Shown: positions 7,558 through 16,411 of the stretch, piece by piece | Layout of the letters: each line of letters opens with the position of its first letter | How positions within the stretch are numbered: position 1 is the stretch's first letter | Source: Clostridiales bacterium | GTDB taxonomy: Bacteria > Bacillota > Clostridia > Saccharofermentanales > Saccharofermentanaceae | DNA length: 64,000 nt | NCBI GenBank assembly: GCA_017515465.1 | Contig: JAFWFV010000039.1 | Span: 1-64,000 of the forward strand | Direction of reading: 5' to 3' | Translations under genes and position numbers: made by a program | Notes under the pieces: generated by a model | Told to the model about the DNA's origin: nothing | The model's database searches: none | Seen by the model: the letters and a program-made list of their open reading frames with translations, nothing else

Positions 7558-8307
7558 TTACCACTTAATCAGACCCAATATCCAACTAATGGGTATGATT
7601 TTAGCGGCAGTGTGAAGGAGCTTCTGGGACAGCCCAATGACCAGAACATCCCTGCCGGACATTGCTGCTTTGAGCGATCTTTTTGCTATCTCATCTGGTT
7701 CTTTTGCAACTTTGCTCCGGAAGCCGGAGAAATCTGTTTCCTCTCCTGAAGTTGCCCTCGACTGAAACGCAGTCCTGACAGGTCCGGGACACACTGCCGT
7801 AACTGTAATGCCCGAGGACTTCAGTTCACGGGAAAGGGATCTTGAAAATGAGATCACATAGGACTTGCTGGCAGCATATACGGAAAAACCCGGCTGGGGA
7901 ATAAAACCGGCTGAGGAAGCAACATTAATTATGTGTGATCCGCCCTTTTTCATGTAGGGAATACAGACAGAAGTAAGGAGCGTTAATGCCCTGCAGTTAA
8001 CGTCTATGGTATCAGAGATCATGCCGGGAGTCTGATCTGCAAAACCTGCTCTGTAGCCCAGACCGGCACAGTTGATCAGGAACAGTATCTCAGGCCTTTC
8101 CGCCTCTATCTTTTCCCTGATCCTGTCTATGCCTTCATCAGTGGATATATCCGCTTCGATGGCAACCTCATCAGAAAACTCTGACAGAGCCTCTCTGTTC
8201 CTTCCTATAAGCCACAGTTCATCTATATTACTGATGCCCTTGAGCTGAAGGGCGAACTGTCTTCCAATGCCTGATGTCGCTCCGGTAACTATCGCTATAA
8301 CGGCCAT
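7558..8307 (-). CDS. Short-chain dehydrogenase/reductase
   Basis: A classical SDR of 249 residues. The nucleotide-binding TGATSGIGRQFA is at the N-terminus, NCAGLG and NVASSAG are in the middle, and the catalytic YxxxK appears as YAASK near residue 149, followed by PGPVRTAF. It should reduce or oxidise a small carbonyl/alcohol substrate with NAD(P)H; the substrate is unknown. Its ATG overlaps the stop of the preceding membrane-protein gene (TAATG), so the two are coupled. Confidence 0.88.
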   Translation of the reverse strand: MAVIAIVTGATSGIGRQFALQLKGISNIDELWLIGRNREALSEFSDEVAIEADISTDEGIDRIREKIEAERPEILFLINCAGLGYRAGFADQTPGMISDTIDVNCRALTLLTSVCIPYMKKGGSHIINVASSAGFIPQPGFSVYAASKSYVISFSRSLSRELKSSGITVTAVCPGPVRTAFQSRATSGEETDFSGFRSKVAKEPDEIAKRSLKAAMSGRDVLVIGLSQKLLHTAAKIIPISWILGLIKW

Positions 8308-9779
8308 TATCTGCCACCTGATATCACGTAGTATTCATATATCCAGCTGACGGAATAGTCAGACACGATGGTCCCTTCCGCAGGGAAAAAACTGCTGTAG
8401 AGCTGCTTTTCCGGGCTGATGCTCATGAGAGTCTCACTGTCACCTGCCTTCATGGCAGATACTGTCTGGTCTATGTAGGAATCGTATCTCTTAACGTCCA
8501 GCATGAACAGAACAGTATTAGTGATCACCAAAAGTCCCAGCACCGACATGACCACGATCCCTCTCACTTTACTCTGCTTCCAGGGGTCAATGAGCTTTCC
8601 GTGCGACAGCTTGTCTGTCAGGATGATCATGACGAGCACGAGTATTGCAGTCAGAGCCTGCATGATATTCATGAAGATGAGTTCAAGGACTGATATGGTG
8701 ATAAAAGCAGCAATGACAGCCTTGAACTTTTCCTTTCTCTTCATCTTGTATATCACCTCATAGACAAATCTCCAGAATGGGATGAGGAGCGGCAGTATTA
8801 CGGTAAACAGCGCACGCTGGATCACTACGCCAGAAAAGCCCAGTGCTGCGGCACCAGCGATGCAGGATATCGTTATGGTCATGGGTGAGATGATCCATGA
8901 CAAACGCTTTTCGGTAAAGATCAGGTAGAAGAGCATTACGAGGATAACAGCTATCATGATCGATCCCCAATCGAGAAATCCCGCCATGTAACCATAAGAC
9001 GTCCTGATAACATCCATGATCCCCAGGCTCTGATGCCCGTCCACAACAAGCTGTCTGTTCGCATTACCGGGAGCAGTCAGTACCAGGCTCATTCCCGGTA
9101 TTACAGCGAAGAGTGCACAGTAGTAATATGCCAGCGTTTTTTTCTTCCATGCAAGCATCCTGAGTATCAGGAAAACCGACAGCATTCCTCCGGAGATCTC
9201 ATTCGTAGCGGATGCAATGAGAACGGCCACTCCGGACAGTACGGTGTTCAGAGTACTGCTATCCTGCTTATCTATCAGATACACAGCCCACAGGAAAGCT
9301 GTTCCTGCCCACAGATAATTGACACTGCCGGAGATCCAGAGAATGGAATCCCCCCATACGGGAAGAAGAAGGAAGACCGACAGGTAGATCAAAGGCAGCA
9401 TCCACTGACTCTGACCGGTATATTTCTTTCCGAGATGCGCATAGACCAGCCAGCCGGCAGCAACAAAGACCAGTGAATTCAGAACGGCAAATACCCATCT
9501 GTTCACATTGACCAGGACAAAGACGATAAAATGACATATCACCCTGCCCCCGCTGAACTGATAGTAGTTGCGTGCTGACTCGATAATGTCTCCCAACGAA
9601 CTGACACGGATTTCCTGTCCCGGTCTGGCATCAAAGCCATTCCAGATAAATTTGAAATGAAGATCATCGGTTATCAGCGGACACATATAACTCAATAACA
9701 GTATCACCAGAAATACTGATGATACTGTTACGAGATTAATGGTCCTAGCTTTTTTGTCAGATGCTGCCGTTACTGTCAT
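8307..9779 (-). CDS. Polytopic membrane protein, DUF6056/GT-C-like
   Basis: About a dozen hydrophobic helices span 490 residues. After the first helix comes a short loop with ITDDLHFKF and then YYQFSGGRVICHF, an arrangement like the acidic first loop of GT-C glycosyltransferase-type membrane proteins (the DUF6056 group). A role in polysaccharide or surface glycan synthesis is therefore possible. Its ATG lies 23 bases inside the upstream surface-protein gene and has no ribosome-binding site of its own, so it is probably translated by coupling. Substrate unknown. Confidence 0.65.
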   Translation of the reverse strand: MTVTAASDKKARTINLVTVSSVFLVILLLSYMCPLITDDLHFKFIWNGFDARPGQEIRVSSLGDIIESARNYYQFSGGRVICHFIVFVLVNVNRWVFAVLNSLVFVAAGWLVYAHLGKKYTGQSQWMLPLIYLSVFLLLPVWGDSILWISGSVNYLWAGTAFLWAVYLIDKQDSSTLNTVLSGVAVLIASATNEISGGMLSVFLILRMLAWKKKTLAYYYCALFAVIPGMSLVLTAPGNANRQLVVDGHQSLGIMDVIRTSYGYMAGFLDWGSIMIAVILVMLFYLIFTEKRLSWIISPMTITISCIAGAAALGFSGVVIQRALFTVILPLLIPFWRFVYEVIYKMKRKEKFKAVIAAFITISVLELIFMNIMQALTAILVLVMIILTDKLSHGKLIDPWKQSKVRGIVVMSVLGLLVITNTVLFMLDVKRYDSYIDQTVSAMKAGDSETLMSISPEKQLYSSFFPAEGTIVSDYSVSWIYEYYVISGGR

Positions 9780-11832
9780 CGGTAGGGGCCGGTTTATTGA
9801 ACGGCGACGGAGAAATCTTGCGGGGAGTCTCGGTCTTGCCCTCGACCTGACGTTCCCTGTTCTTTGCTTCGATCTTCTCCAGGATGCTCTTTCTTATCTC
9901 CTCCCTGGTAGGCTCGTGAGCAGGCTCTGTCACGGTGCTGTCCAGAACGGCTTTGGCAGCAGCGGAAGTAGGGATCGCAGCCGAAGCGGCAGGTCTCTTG
10001 GGAGCTTCGTTCTCGATCCTGGCTTGTCTGGCCACATTGGGATTAGAAGAGAACTGGGCGGGACGCTTGACCGGAGGCTTTAGAGCAGGCTTTTCCTTAG
10101 CTGCGGGGGTCTCCTTAGCGGCAGTCTCTGCAGACTTTGCCTCCTGTTCTGCCTTGCGGGCCTGTGCGATCTCTCTCATCTGGGCAGCATAGTTTGTCGT
10201 TCCGGATGTGGATCTGGTCTTGGGGTAAGCAACGGCAGTAGCAGTTGCGGCTGCAGTTGCTGCAGGAGCTGCGGGAGCAGGCTTAAACGCAGGTTTTTCC
10301 TTCGGTTCTGCCGGCACACCCTTTGCAGGAGCCTGATTTACAGAAGCAGCAGGTCTCTTGGGAGCTTCGTTCTCGATCTTTGCCTGTCTGGCCACATTAG
10401 GATTCGAAGAGAACTGTGCAGGTCTCTTGACGGGTGGCTTAAGTCCCACGGGGGCAGACTTGGCCGTGTCTGTCTTCTCCAGAACGGACTTTGCCGCATC
10501 AGATGTAGGCACATCATTATTCTGGGCAGCACGGTTAACTGAATACTGGGCAGGTCTCTTGACAGGTGCCTTAAGTCCGTTTGAAGGTGCAGAAGACTTG
10601 GGTGCTGATGTCTGTGCCTCAGCCTTCTTCATCTCGTTGATCTCCTTCATTGCAGTTGCAAGTCCTGCACCTGTCTGTGAGGAGGACGTTGCCGTCTGTA
10701 CCGTCTCTGTCTTCTTGGAAGGGAGTAAATTGGATACTGCATAGATAACGCTGGAAGTTCCGGGGATAAGATTTACCCATGCTTCCTTGTTGCTCATACC
10801 CTTGTTCCTGCGCAGATGTCTGTATCTGAACGCGCCTGCACCGATCAGGAGGATCGGGATGAGCCAGAGCCACCAGAGTGAATTGCCCTTGTCATCAGGG
10901 TTATCTGTATTGGGCCCTCCGGTAGGATTCGTATGGACCAATCCGGGGCCTTCATCGGAAGGCTCAGTAACTGCGGCATCCGTAGCGGAAGGCTCAGTAG
11001 GATCCGTGGGGTCTGAGGGGTCTGAAGGATCCGTCTCATCACTTCCCGGGATCACTATCCCATTTGTAGGAATTGGAGCTTCCGTAGGGGTAGGCGTGCT
11101 CGTTGCTGCTGATGTAGGTTTAGGGGTCGGCGTATTGGTCGGCGTACTGTTAGGGGACTGCGTAGGAGTAGGCGTACTCGTTGCAGGCCTGTTTGTAGGT
11201 GTTGCCGTAGCGGACCTCGGAGTCGGAGTTGCCGTTCCGGGCTTCGGAGTTGCAGTCGGCCTTTTTGTAGGCGTGGCAGTTGCGGGTTTAGGTGTGCTCG
11301 TAGGTTTCTTTGTAGGCGTGGCAGTCGCGGGCTTGGGTGTGTTAGTAGGTTTCTTTGTAGGTGTTGGGGATGCTGGCTTGGGCGTAGGCGTGCTGGTGGC
11401 AGGCTTAGGCGTGGGTGAAGGGGTAGGCCCGCTGGCTGATACGTTATAGCAGGTAAGTCCATCCAAACCTGAACCAGTAACATTCATTCCCCATTCATGG
11501 TTATAACCGCCCCAGTCCTGTATCTGTACCTTGACATTCTTGGTCCCGCTGCCGCTGAGGACAGTTACGCCCCAGGCATCAGTGACGGTGACGGCTGCAC
11601 TTAGAGAGATGGTAAAAGTAGGCGCGGAAGCATGTCCGGGTTCCACAAAACCACTGGTCGAGCCGGTCATCTGAGCATTGCCATCACCATATACGGTGAT
11701 CTTGATACTTACGGAATTAAAAGCCTCAACGTCATTCTTCAACCACAGCAATGATGTTCCGAATGACAGGATCAAACATAAAAGACTGACTAGACATCTG
11801 CAAAGTCTGGTTTGGCCGAAACTCGAGTACAC
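9757..11832 (-). CDS. Pro/Thr-rich single-pass surface protein with cytoplasmic repeats
   Basis: The plan is: signal peptide (LVSLLCLILSFGTSLLW); a ~100-residue beta-rich domain ending WGMNVTGSGLDGL; a long linker of TPTPKP-type repeats (~140-260); an Asp/Pro/Glu-rich patch; one transmembrane helix (LWWLWLIPILLIGAGAF, ~320); and a ~350-residue charged cytoplasmic tail. The tail has three PVKRPAQ-type repeats (near residues 424, 467 and 589), two extended by NPNVARQA. The beta domain resembles modules in the adjacent GH5 and in the pilin-like protein. I chose GTG 11832, which has GGAGG eight bases upstream, over an earlier GTG at 11847. Confidence 0.75.
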   Translation of the reverse strand: MYSSFGQTRLCRCLVSLLCLILSFGTSLLWLKNDVEAFNSVSIKITVYGDGNAQMTGSTSGFVEPGHASAPTFTISLSAAVTVTDAWGVTVLSGSGTKNVKVQIQDWGGYNHEWGMNVTGSGLDGLTCYNVSASGPTPSPTPKPATSTPTPKPASPTPTKKPTNTPKPATATPTKKPTSTPKPATATPTKRPTATPKPGTATPTPRSATATPTNRPATSTPTPTQSPNSTPTNTPTPKPTSAATSTPTPTEAPIPTNGIVIPGSDETDPSDPSDPTDPTEPSATDAAVTEPSDEGPGLVHTNPTGGPNTDNPDDKGNSLWWLWLIPILLIGAGAFRYRHLRRNKGMSNKEAWVNLIPGTSSVIYAVSNLLPSKKTETVQTATSSSQTGAGLATAMKEINEMKKAEAQTSAPKSSAPSNGLKAPVKRPAQYSVNRAAQNNDVPTSDAAKSVLEKTDTAKSAPVGLKPPVKRPAQFSSNPNVARQAKIENEAPKRPAASVNQAPAKGVPAEPKEKPAFKPAPAAPAATAAATATAVAYPKTRSTSGTTNYAAQMREIAQARKAEQEAKSAETAAKETPAAKEKPALKPPVKRPAQFSSNPNVARQARIENEAPKRPAASAAIPTSAAAKAVLDSTVTEPAHEPTREEIRKSILEKIEAKNRERQVEGKTETPRKISPSPFNKPAPTDDSNGSI

Positions 11833-11958
11833 GATATCTACCTCCACGAAAACCTTTATATAATTAAATAATTATATATGCGTAATCAGGGCAAAACAAT
11901 GTCGCCACCTCTAAATTTAGAGGTGAAAATTCGTTAAAATGTACTAATTGAAACTCTT

Positions 11959-14028
11959 TTATCCCTCAGGGTCCTCAGGCTTATCTGCCTTTTCCGCAGC
12001 CTTTTTCTCCTGGGCTTTCCTGGCCTCGGCCGTATTGGAATATACCGGACGGGGGTTATAGGTATTGGACTTCTGCAGGTATCCGTTGACTACGACGGGA
12101 GCATCCGGATCAGGCTCAGGTTCCTTCTTGTCGAGAGCCCTGATCTTGATCACCATTACTGCGATAACTGCCAGAGCAGCCACACCGATGACAGAGAGAA
12201 CGACGATGAGAACTGTATTGGAACCGCCTTTTTCAGCGGGAGCGGGTGCTTCGGATTGAGAAACAGTTTCAGGAACTGATGTCTCGGAAGACTCGCCGGC
12301 CTCAGCGGATGCAGGTGCCGCATCATGCCTGACGGGTGCAGGGATCATGCCTGTCCATTCGGAGAGTGCTATGCCGTTGGAGCCGAGGGGTACTGCATGG
12401 TCGAGTCCTATGAAATGACCTTCATCGTCTGTCCAGAGGACTTCCTTGACGAAAGCATACTTCTCCTCATCCCATGTCTGGAAATCGTCCTTGACCAGTC
12501 CGCCGGTATCTCCGGAGTTGGCATTATAGCACCAGAACGTATGGTTCAGGTGTTCTTCAGCGATCAGCTGCCTCAGATATGTCATCCATGTGAGGTTGTC
12601 ACCCTGCATGAATCCTCCCCACTCACCGATGAATACGGGAGCAATATCCTCCTCCACGATGTAGAGCCAGTAGTCGTGCCATGCATCCTCGTAGAGAGAC
12701 TCGTACGTAAAGCCTCCTTCAAACCAGGGCTGCATATATACCAGGGGGCCGTAATCGTGAACGGAATAGACAAGCTGTTTATTCCTGGCATCAGAACCGA
12801 GATCTATGGGATAGTCCCTGACACCCATGAGGTTGGCACCCCACCAGGTGTTGTAGTAATCATCGTCATCAGTTGAAGTAAAGTTGTTGGATCTGATGTC
12901 TGTGGGATAGATCTGTATGCCCTCGACGACGATCAGGGCGTTGGGGTTGACATCCAGTATGGCATTTGCCGCCGATGCGGCAACCATGTTCCAGTTGTCG
13001 GGATCATCGGAGTCATTCCAAATAGCCTGTGTCGTCTCACTTGCCTTGCCGTGAGGCTCATTCTTGAGATCATAGGCAACGATCGTATCGTCATCCTTGT
13101 ACCTGTCAGCGATCCAGACAAGAGCTTCCTCGAACTGTGCAGCTGAGATCCTGTCCGTATACCATACGGGATGATTATGTCCGGATGCATCAGTATTGGC
13201 GGAATGTATGTCGATCATGACCTTCATTCCGTATTCCTCACACAGATCCAGAACATGATCAAAGATCTGAAGGCTGTTCATGCCGTTGAGGTCAGAGTTT
13301 AACGCCTGGTTGTAGTTGGCATTGGGATATGTTCCGCTCTTCCACTGGAGCAGGAGTTCAGCAGACATGGGCAGACGGAGGATGTTAAATCCCCTGTTGG
13401 CGATGTTTTCCAGACTGGTCTGAAGGTTGCAGTTCCATACTCCGTCGAACAGATTTGTTCCCGTGTTGTAACCGAACCAGTTGCAGCCCGTCATCCAGAC
13501 CTGCTTTCCGTTCATGTCTACGATCCTGCTGCCATCTGTCGTGAGCCAGTCGTCACCTGCCACGGAATCAACATGAGCTCTGGCAGGAGCAGAGGGAGGT
13601 GCAGCGTTCGTGGAATCTGCAGAAGATCCTCCGGATGTGCTTCCTGTTGTTCCGTCACCTTCTATGGATATCAGCCTGGCGCCTGTTATGTCGGAACCAT
13701 CGACCTGAATGCCGACATTACTGTCGAATCCCCAGCTGTTAGGTCCTGACGCGGAACATGTTGCGATTACCCTGTTCCCGCTCACGCTGTATGAATCAAA
13801 TCCCCAGCCGGAAGCGGATCTTACCGTGCCGTCGAATTCAACGGTCACAGTGATCGTATTGTATCCGGAGCAGCCGGACAGGTTCAGTGTGATCTGGCCT
13901 CCGGACCCCCAGGGGTTGACATTATCTACACTGGCAGACGGTGCGGCAAATACGCATACCGACATGACTGCGCAAACGACCGATGCAGCTAATGCTGCTG
14001 ACAGAAAACGGGATAATCTCTTGAACAT
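11959..14028 (-). CDS. Membrane-anchored GH5 endoglucanase
   Basis: A signal peptide is followed by a ~95-residue beta module (NPWGSGGQITLNLSG to GIQVDGSDITGARL), a Ser/Gly linker and a GH5 catalytic barrel (~165-540). Catalytic residues are visible: acid/base E324 in DLKNEPHG and nucleophile E469 in IGEWGG; GCNWFGYNTG opens the barrel. The sequence looks like cellulase subfamily 1. A transmembrane helix (VLIVVLSVIGVAALAVIAVMV) and a short charged tail end the protein, so the enzyme should face outward on the cell membrane. It probably cleaves beta-1,4-glucan. It starts one base after the dCMP deaminase stop. Confidence 0.9.
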   Translation of the reverse strand: MFKRLSRFLSAALAASVVCAVMSVCVFAAPSASVDNVNPWGSGGQITLNLSGCSGYNTITVTVEFDGTVRSASGWGFDSYSVSGNRVIATCSASGPNSWGFDSNVGIQVDGSDITGARLISIEGDGTTGSTSGGSSADSTNAAPPSAPARAHVDSVAGDDWLTTDGSRIVDMNGKQVWMTGCNWFGYNTGTNLFDGVWNCNLQTSLENIANRGFNILRLPMSAELLLQWKSGTYPNANYNQALNSDLNGMNSLQIFDHVLDLCEEYGMKVMIDIHSANTDASGHNHPVWYTDRISAAQFEEALVWIADRYKDDDTIVAYDLKNEPHGKASETTQAIWNDSDDPDNWNMVAASAANAILDVNPNALIVVEGIQIYPTDIRSNNFTSTDDDDYYNTWWGANLMGVRDYPIDLGSDARNKQLVYSVHDYGPLVYMQPWFEGGFTYESLYEDAWHDYWLYIVEEDIAPVFIGEWGGFMQGDNLTWMTYLRQLIAEEHLNHTFWCYNANSGDTGGLVKDDFQTWDEEKYAFVKEVLWTDDEGHFIGLDHAVPLGSNGIALSEWTGMIPAPVRHDAAPASAEAGESSETSVPETVSQSEAPAPAEKGGSNTVLIVVLSVIGVAALAVIAVMVIKIRALDKKEPEPDPDAPVVVNGYLQKSNTYNPRPVYSNTAEARKAQEKKAAEKADKPEDPEG

Positions 14029-14029
14029 G

Positions 14030-14509
14030 TTACACCTTCAGCGTTATTTCCTTGTCGCCGCCGTTATATCTCTCGTACTTCACTCCCGCACTGTCCAGCA
14101 TCTTTCTGGCGGCAACAGCTGTCTCGGTATCGTGGTACTTATCGTCGAGATAGATTATCTTGCCGATCCCCTTCTGGATTATCGCTTTGGTACATTCATT
14201 GCAGGGGAAAAGCGTAACGTAAACAGTGGTCCCGCGGAGGTCTGATGCCTTACTGTTCAGGATGGCATTGAGTTCCGCATGGCAAACAAAGGCATACTTG
14301 GTATCCAGCGTTTCTCCCTCTCTGTCCCAGGGGAAATCATCATCGGAACATCCTGTAGGCATTCCGTTATAGCCTACTGACAGAATGTGCTTGTTGGAAT
14401 CGATGATGCATGCGCCAACCTGTGTGCTGGGGTCCTTGCTCCTCTTTGCAGCAAGCTGGGCAACGCCCATAAAATACTCATCCCAGGTAATGTAATCGTT
14501 TCTTTTCAC
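14030..14509 (-). CDS. dCMP deaminase
   Basis: A ComEB-type deoxycytidylate deaminase that turns dCMP into dUMP for thymidylate synthesis. The zinc site is seen as CHAELNAI and PCNEC, and TQVGACIID and GYNGMPTGCSD are family signatures. I chose GTG 14509 because AGAGGAGG lies six bases upstream; an upstream in-frame GTG at 14536 would overlap the preceding lipoprotein gene. It is cytoplasmic and immediately precedes the GH5 gene, an arrangement without an evident functional tie. Confidence 0.92.
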   Translation of the reverse strand: MKRNDYITWDEYFMGVAQLAAKRSKDPSTQVGACIIDSNKHILSVGYNGMPTGCSDDDFPWDREGETLDTKYAFVCHAELNAILNSKASDLRGTTVYVTLFPCNECTKAIIQKGIGKIIYLDDKYHDTETAVAARKMLDSAGVKYERYNGGDKEITLKV

Positions 14510-14525
14510 GGGAACCTCCTCTTTG

Positions 14526-15173
14526 TCAGCCGACACCCTGATCTATATGTTCTACTGTATCTGTTATTGTAAGTACTCCTGTGGTCTTGTCAAATATGAT
14601 CTTATTAAATTCAGGATCTGCTTCGGGATTCACATACTCGATCGTGTCACCATTATCACTTTGTATAACATAACCCAGATACTTCTCGCACAGTTCCTGA
14701 GATGCCAGGAAACAGTTCACGTTAACCTGTGAATCTCCTTCCTGTCCGGCCATCCAGAAACCCTGGATCAGGAATGCCGGCTTGCCATCAATAACGAAAC
14801 AATAGCCGGATCCACAGCGCCACATATCCCTGGCACTGCTGATGAACTGGTACCCGTTCGCCTCATAGTTCCTGGCCAGATCTATCAGCACCTGATCGCT
14901 CAGATCGTCTATAGTATCAGGGTTCTCCTGTTCTTCAAATGACGGATCAGTCTGAAACATCATATACTCGGAAAATACAGGGTCTTCTGATATGTCAGTT
15001 GTCTCTGAAGTGGCGGAAGTCGTAGCCTCCGTCTCTTCTGTTGTTTCCTCAGTGGTGGTCTCCGTCACGGTTTCAGATACTTCCGTTTCACTTTCAGCAT
15101 CTTTATCCGCACAAGCGGCAAATGCCATAGAGGCGATAAGCGCTCCGGTAATAATGTAAGCTGTTTTTTTCAT
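14526..15173 (-). CDS. Predicted lipoprotein with Thr/Glu-rich linker
   Basis: The signal peptide ends in lipobox MAFAAC, then a Thr/Glu-rich spacer (TETTTEETTEETEATTS, residues ~35-60), and a ~130-residue globular domain with MWRCGSGYCFVIDG and FLIQGFWMAGQEGDSQVN. I do not recognise the domain. The spacer should hold it away from the membrane on the outside. GGAGATGATTGT precedes the ATG. It lies in a run of minus-strand genes (Ddl, flavoprotein, lipoprotein, dCMP deaminase, GH5). Confidence 0.72.
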   Translation of the reverse strand: MKKTAYIITGALIASMAFAACADKDAESETEVSETVTETTTEETTEETEATTSATSETTDISEDPVFSEYMMFQTDPSFEEQENPDTIDDLSDQVLIDLARNYEANGYQFISSARDMWRCGSGYCFVIDGKPAFLIQGFWMAGQEGDSQVNVNCFLASQELCEKYLGYVIQSDNGDTIEYVNPEADPEFNKIIFDKTTGVLTITDTVEHIDQGVG

Positions 15174-15208
15174 ACAATCATCTCCATTATTCTTGGTGCC
15201 AGTAAATA

Positions 15209-16411
15209 TTATCCCAGTATCCTTTTCACTGCAAGGAAGGCAGAACCCGCCGCAAAAGCCAGATTATAGCCTCCGCTGATCCCGTCAACATCAGTGTTTT
15301 CGCCTATTACAAAGAGATCCGGAACTAACCTGGACTCATAGGAATCCCTGCATAATTCATTCAAAATTACCCCACCTCTGGTGCAGTATGCGGAGGAGAT
15401 GTCAGGCGTTTTCCTGATATCGAACCTGAAGCTTCTCAGTTTTCTTAATACATCCTTTCTCATCTCCGATCTGACATCACGGCAATAGATCTCATCACCG
15501 CATATTCCAGATGCCAGGCTCCTGGGAACGTAATCAGAGATCAGATTACAGAGCTTTGTCCTGGGATTTGCATTTATCCTCCCGACCAGTTCACCGTCCG
15601 TCAGACCCTCAACAAGGTCAGCAAGGATATAGACTTCTCCGGTTATGGCAGCGGGTATCTCCCTGGATATCTTCATGGCAGAAGGGCCTGATATCCCGTT
15701 ATGTGTAAACAGCAGGTCACCTCCGGCGGAGGCCTGTTTCTTTCCGTCGAAGTACAGTGACAGGGAAACATTCTCAACCGTTACACCCTGCAGATCGTTC
15801 AGGCTCTCATACGTGGCAGGTATGGCAGAAAGTGACGCTCTCGGCTTATTTATGGTGTGTCCCAATCCTGCTGCCAGTCTGGATCCCGAACCGTCAGATC
15901 CCGTGCCGGGATAGCTCTGCCCGCCGCATGCCAGGATGAGGTTTTTGCATGTGACCACATCCCCATTTTCTGACGTTGTCTCGAACAGGCCATTTTTCCT
16001 TTTTATGGAAACACATTTGAATCCGGTCCTGATGTTATCCTCTCCCACGTATCTGACCATTGCATCACGGATATCTGATGCTCTGTCCGAAACGGGAAAG
16101 ACCCTGTCGTTCTCCTCAACTTTGAGCCTGACGCCCAGTTCATCCTGGAACAGTTTCATGCAGTCTGCAGGAGAAAACTTGGATATGGCAGGGTATACGA
16201 ACTTCGAGGCTTCATTGTAGCCTTTTTTGAGTTCGGAAGGATCCTTGAGATTTGTGATGTTGCAGCGTCCGTGACCGGTAATGAGGATCTTCCTGCCGCA
16301 CTCGGGATTGCGTTCCAGGATCAGAAGATCCTCTCCTGCCCTCTTGAGAAAGATGCCGGCAAAAAGCCCTGATGCACCGCCTCCGATGATCGCCGTACCG
16401 GTAGTCATCAT
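15209..16411 (-). CDS. HI0933-family NAD(P)/FAD-dependent oxidoreductase
   Basis: A flavoprotein of the HI0933 (BaiN/YhiN) family, 400 residues, a normal length. The dinucleotide fold GGGASGLFAGIFLKRAG at the N-terminus is followed by the family signature CGRKILITGHGRCNITN, and the C-terminus has GENTDVDGISGGYNLAFAAG, the second FAD contact. The physiological reaction of most members is unsettled. Translation may start at the ATG of 16411 or of 16408; both overlap the end of ddl, so the genes are coupled. Confidence 0.88.
   Translation of the reverse strand: MMTTGTAIIGGGASGLFAGIFLKRAGEDLLILERNPECGRKILITGHGRCNITNLKDPSELKKGYNEASKFVYPAISKFSPADCMKLFQDELGVRLKVEENDRVFPVSDRASDIRDAMVRYVGEDNIRTGFKCVSIKRKNGLFETTSENGDVVTCKNLILACGGQSYPGTGSDGSGSRLAAGLGHTINKPRASLSAIPATYESLNDLQGVTVENVSLSLYFDGKKQASAGGDLLFTHNGISGPSAMKISREIPAAITGEVYILADLVEGLTDGELVGRINANPRTKLCNLISDYVPRSLASGICGDEIYCRDVRSEMRKDVLRKLRSFRFDIRKTPDISSAYCTRGGVILNELCRDSYESRLVPDLFVIGENTDVDGISGGYNLAFAAGSAFLAVKRILG

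Noticed and set aside
10787..11449. Plus-strand Gly/Val-rich open frame
   Set aside because: It is the antisense of the Pro/Thr-rich linker of the surface protein; low complexity on one strand opens the other.
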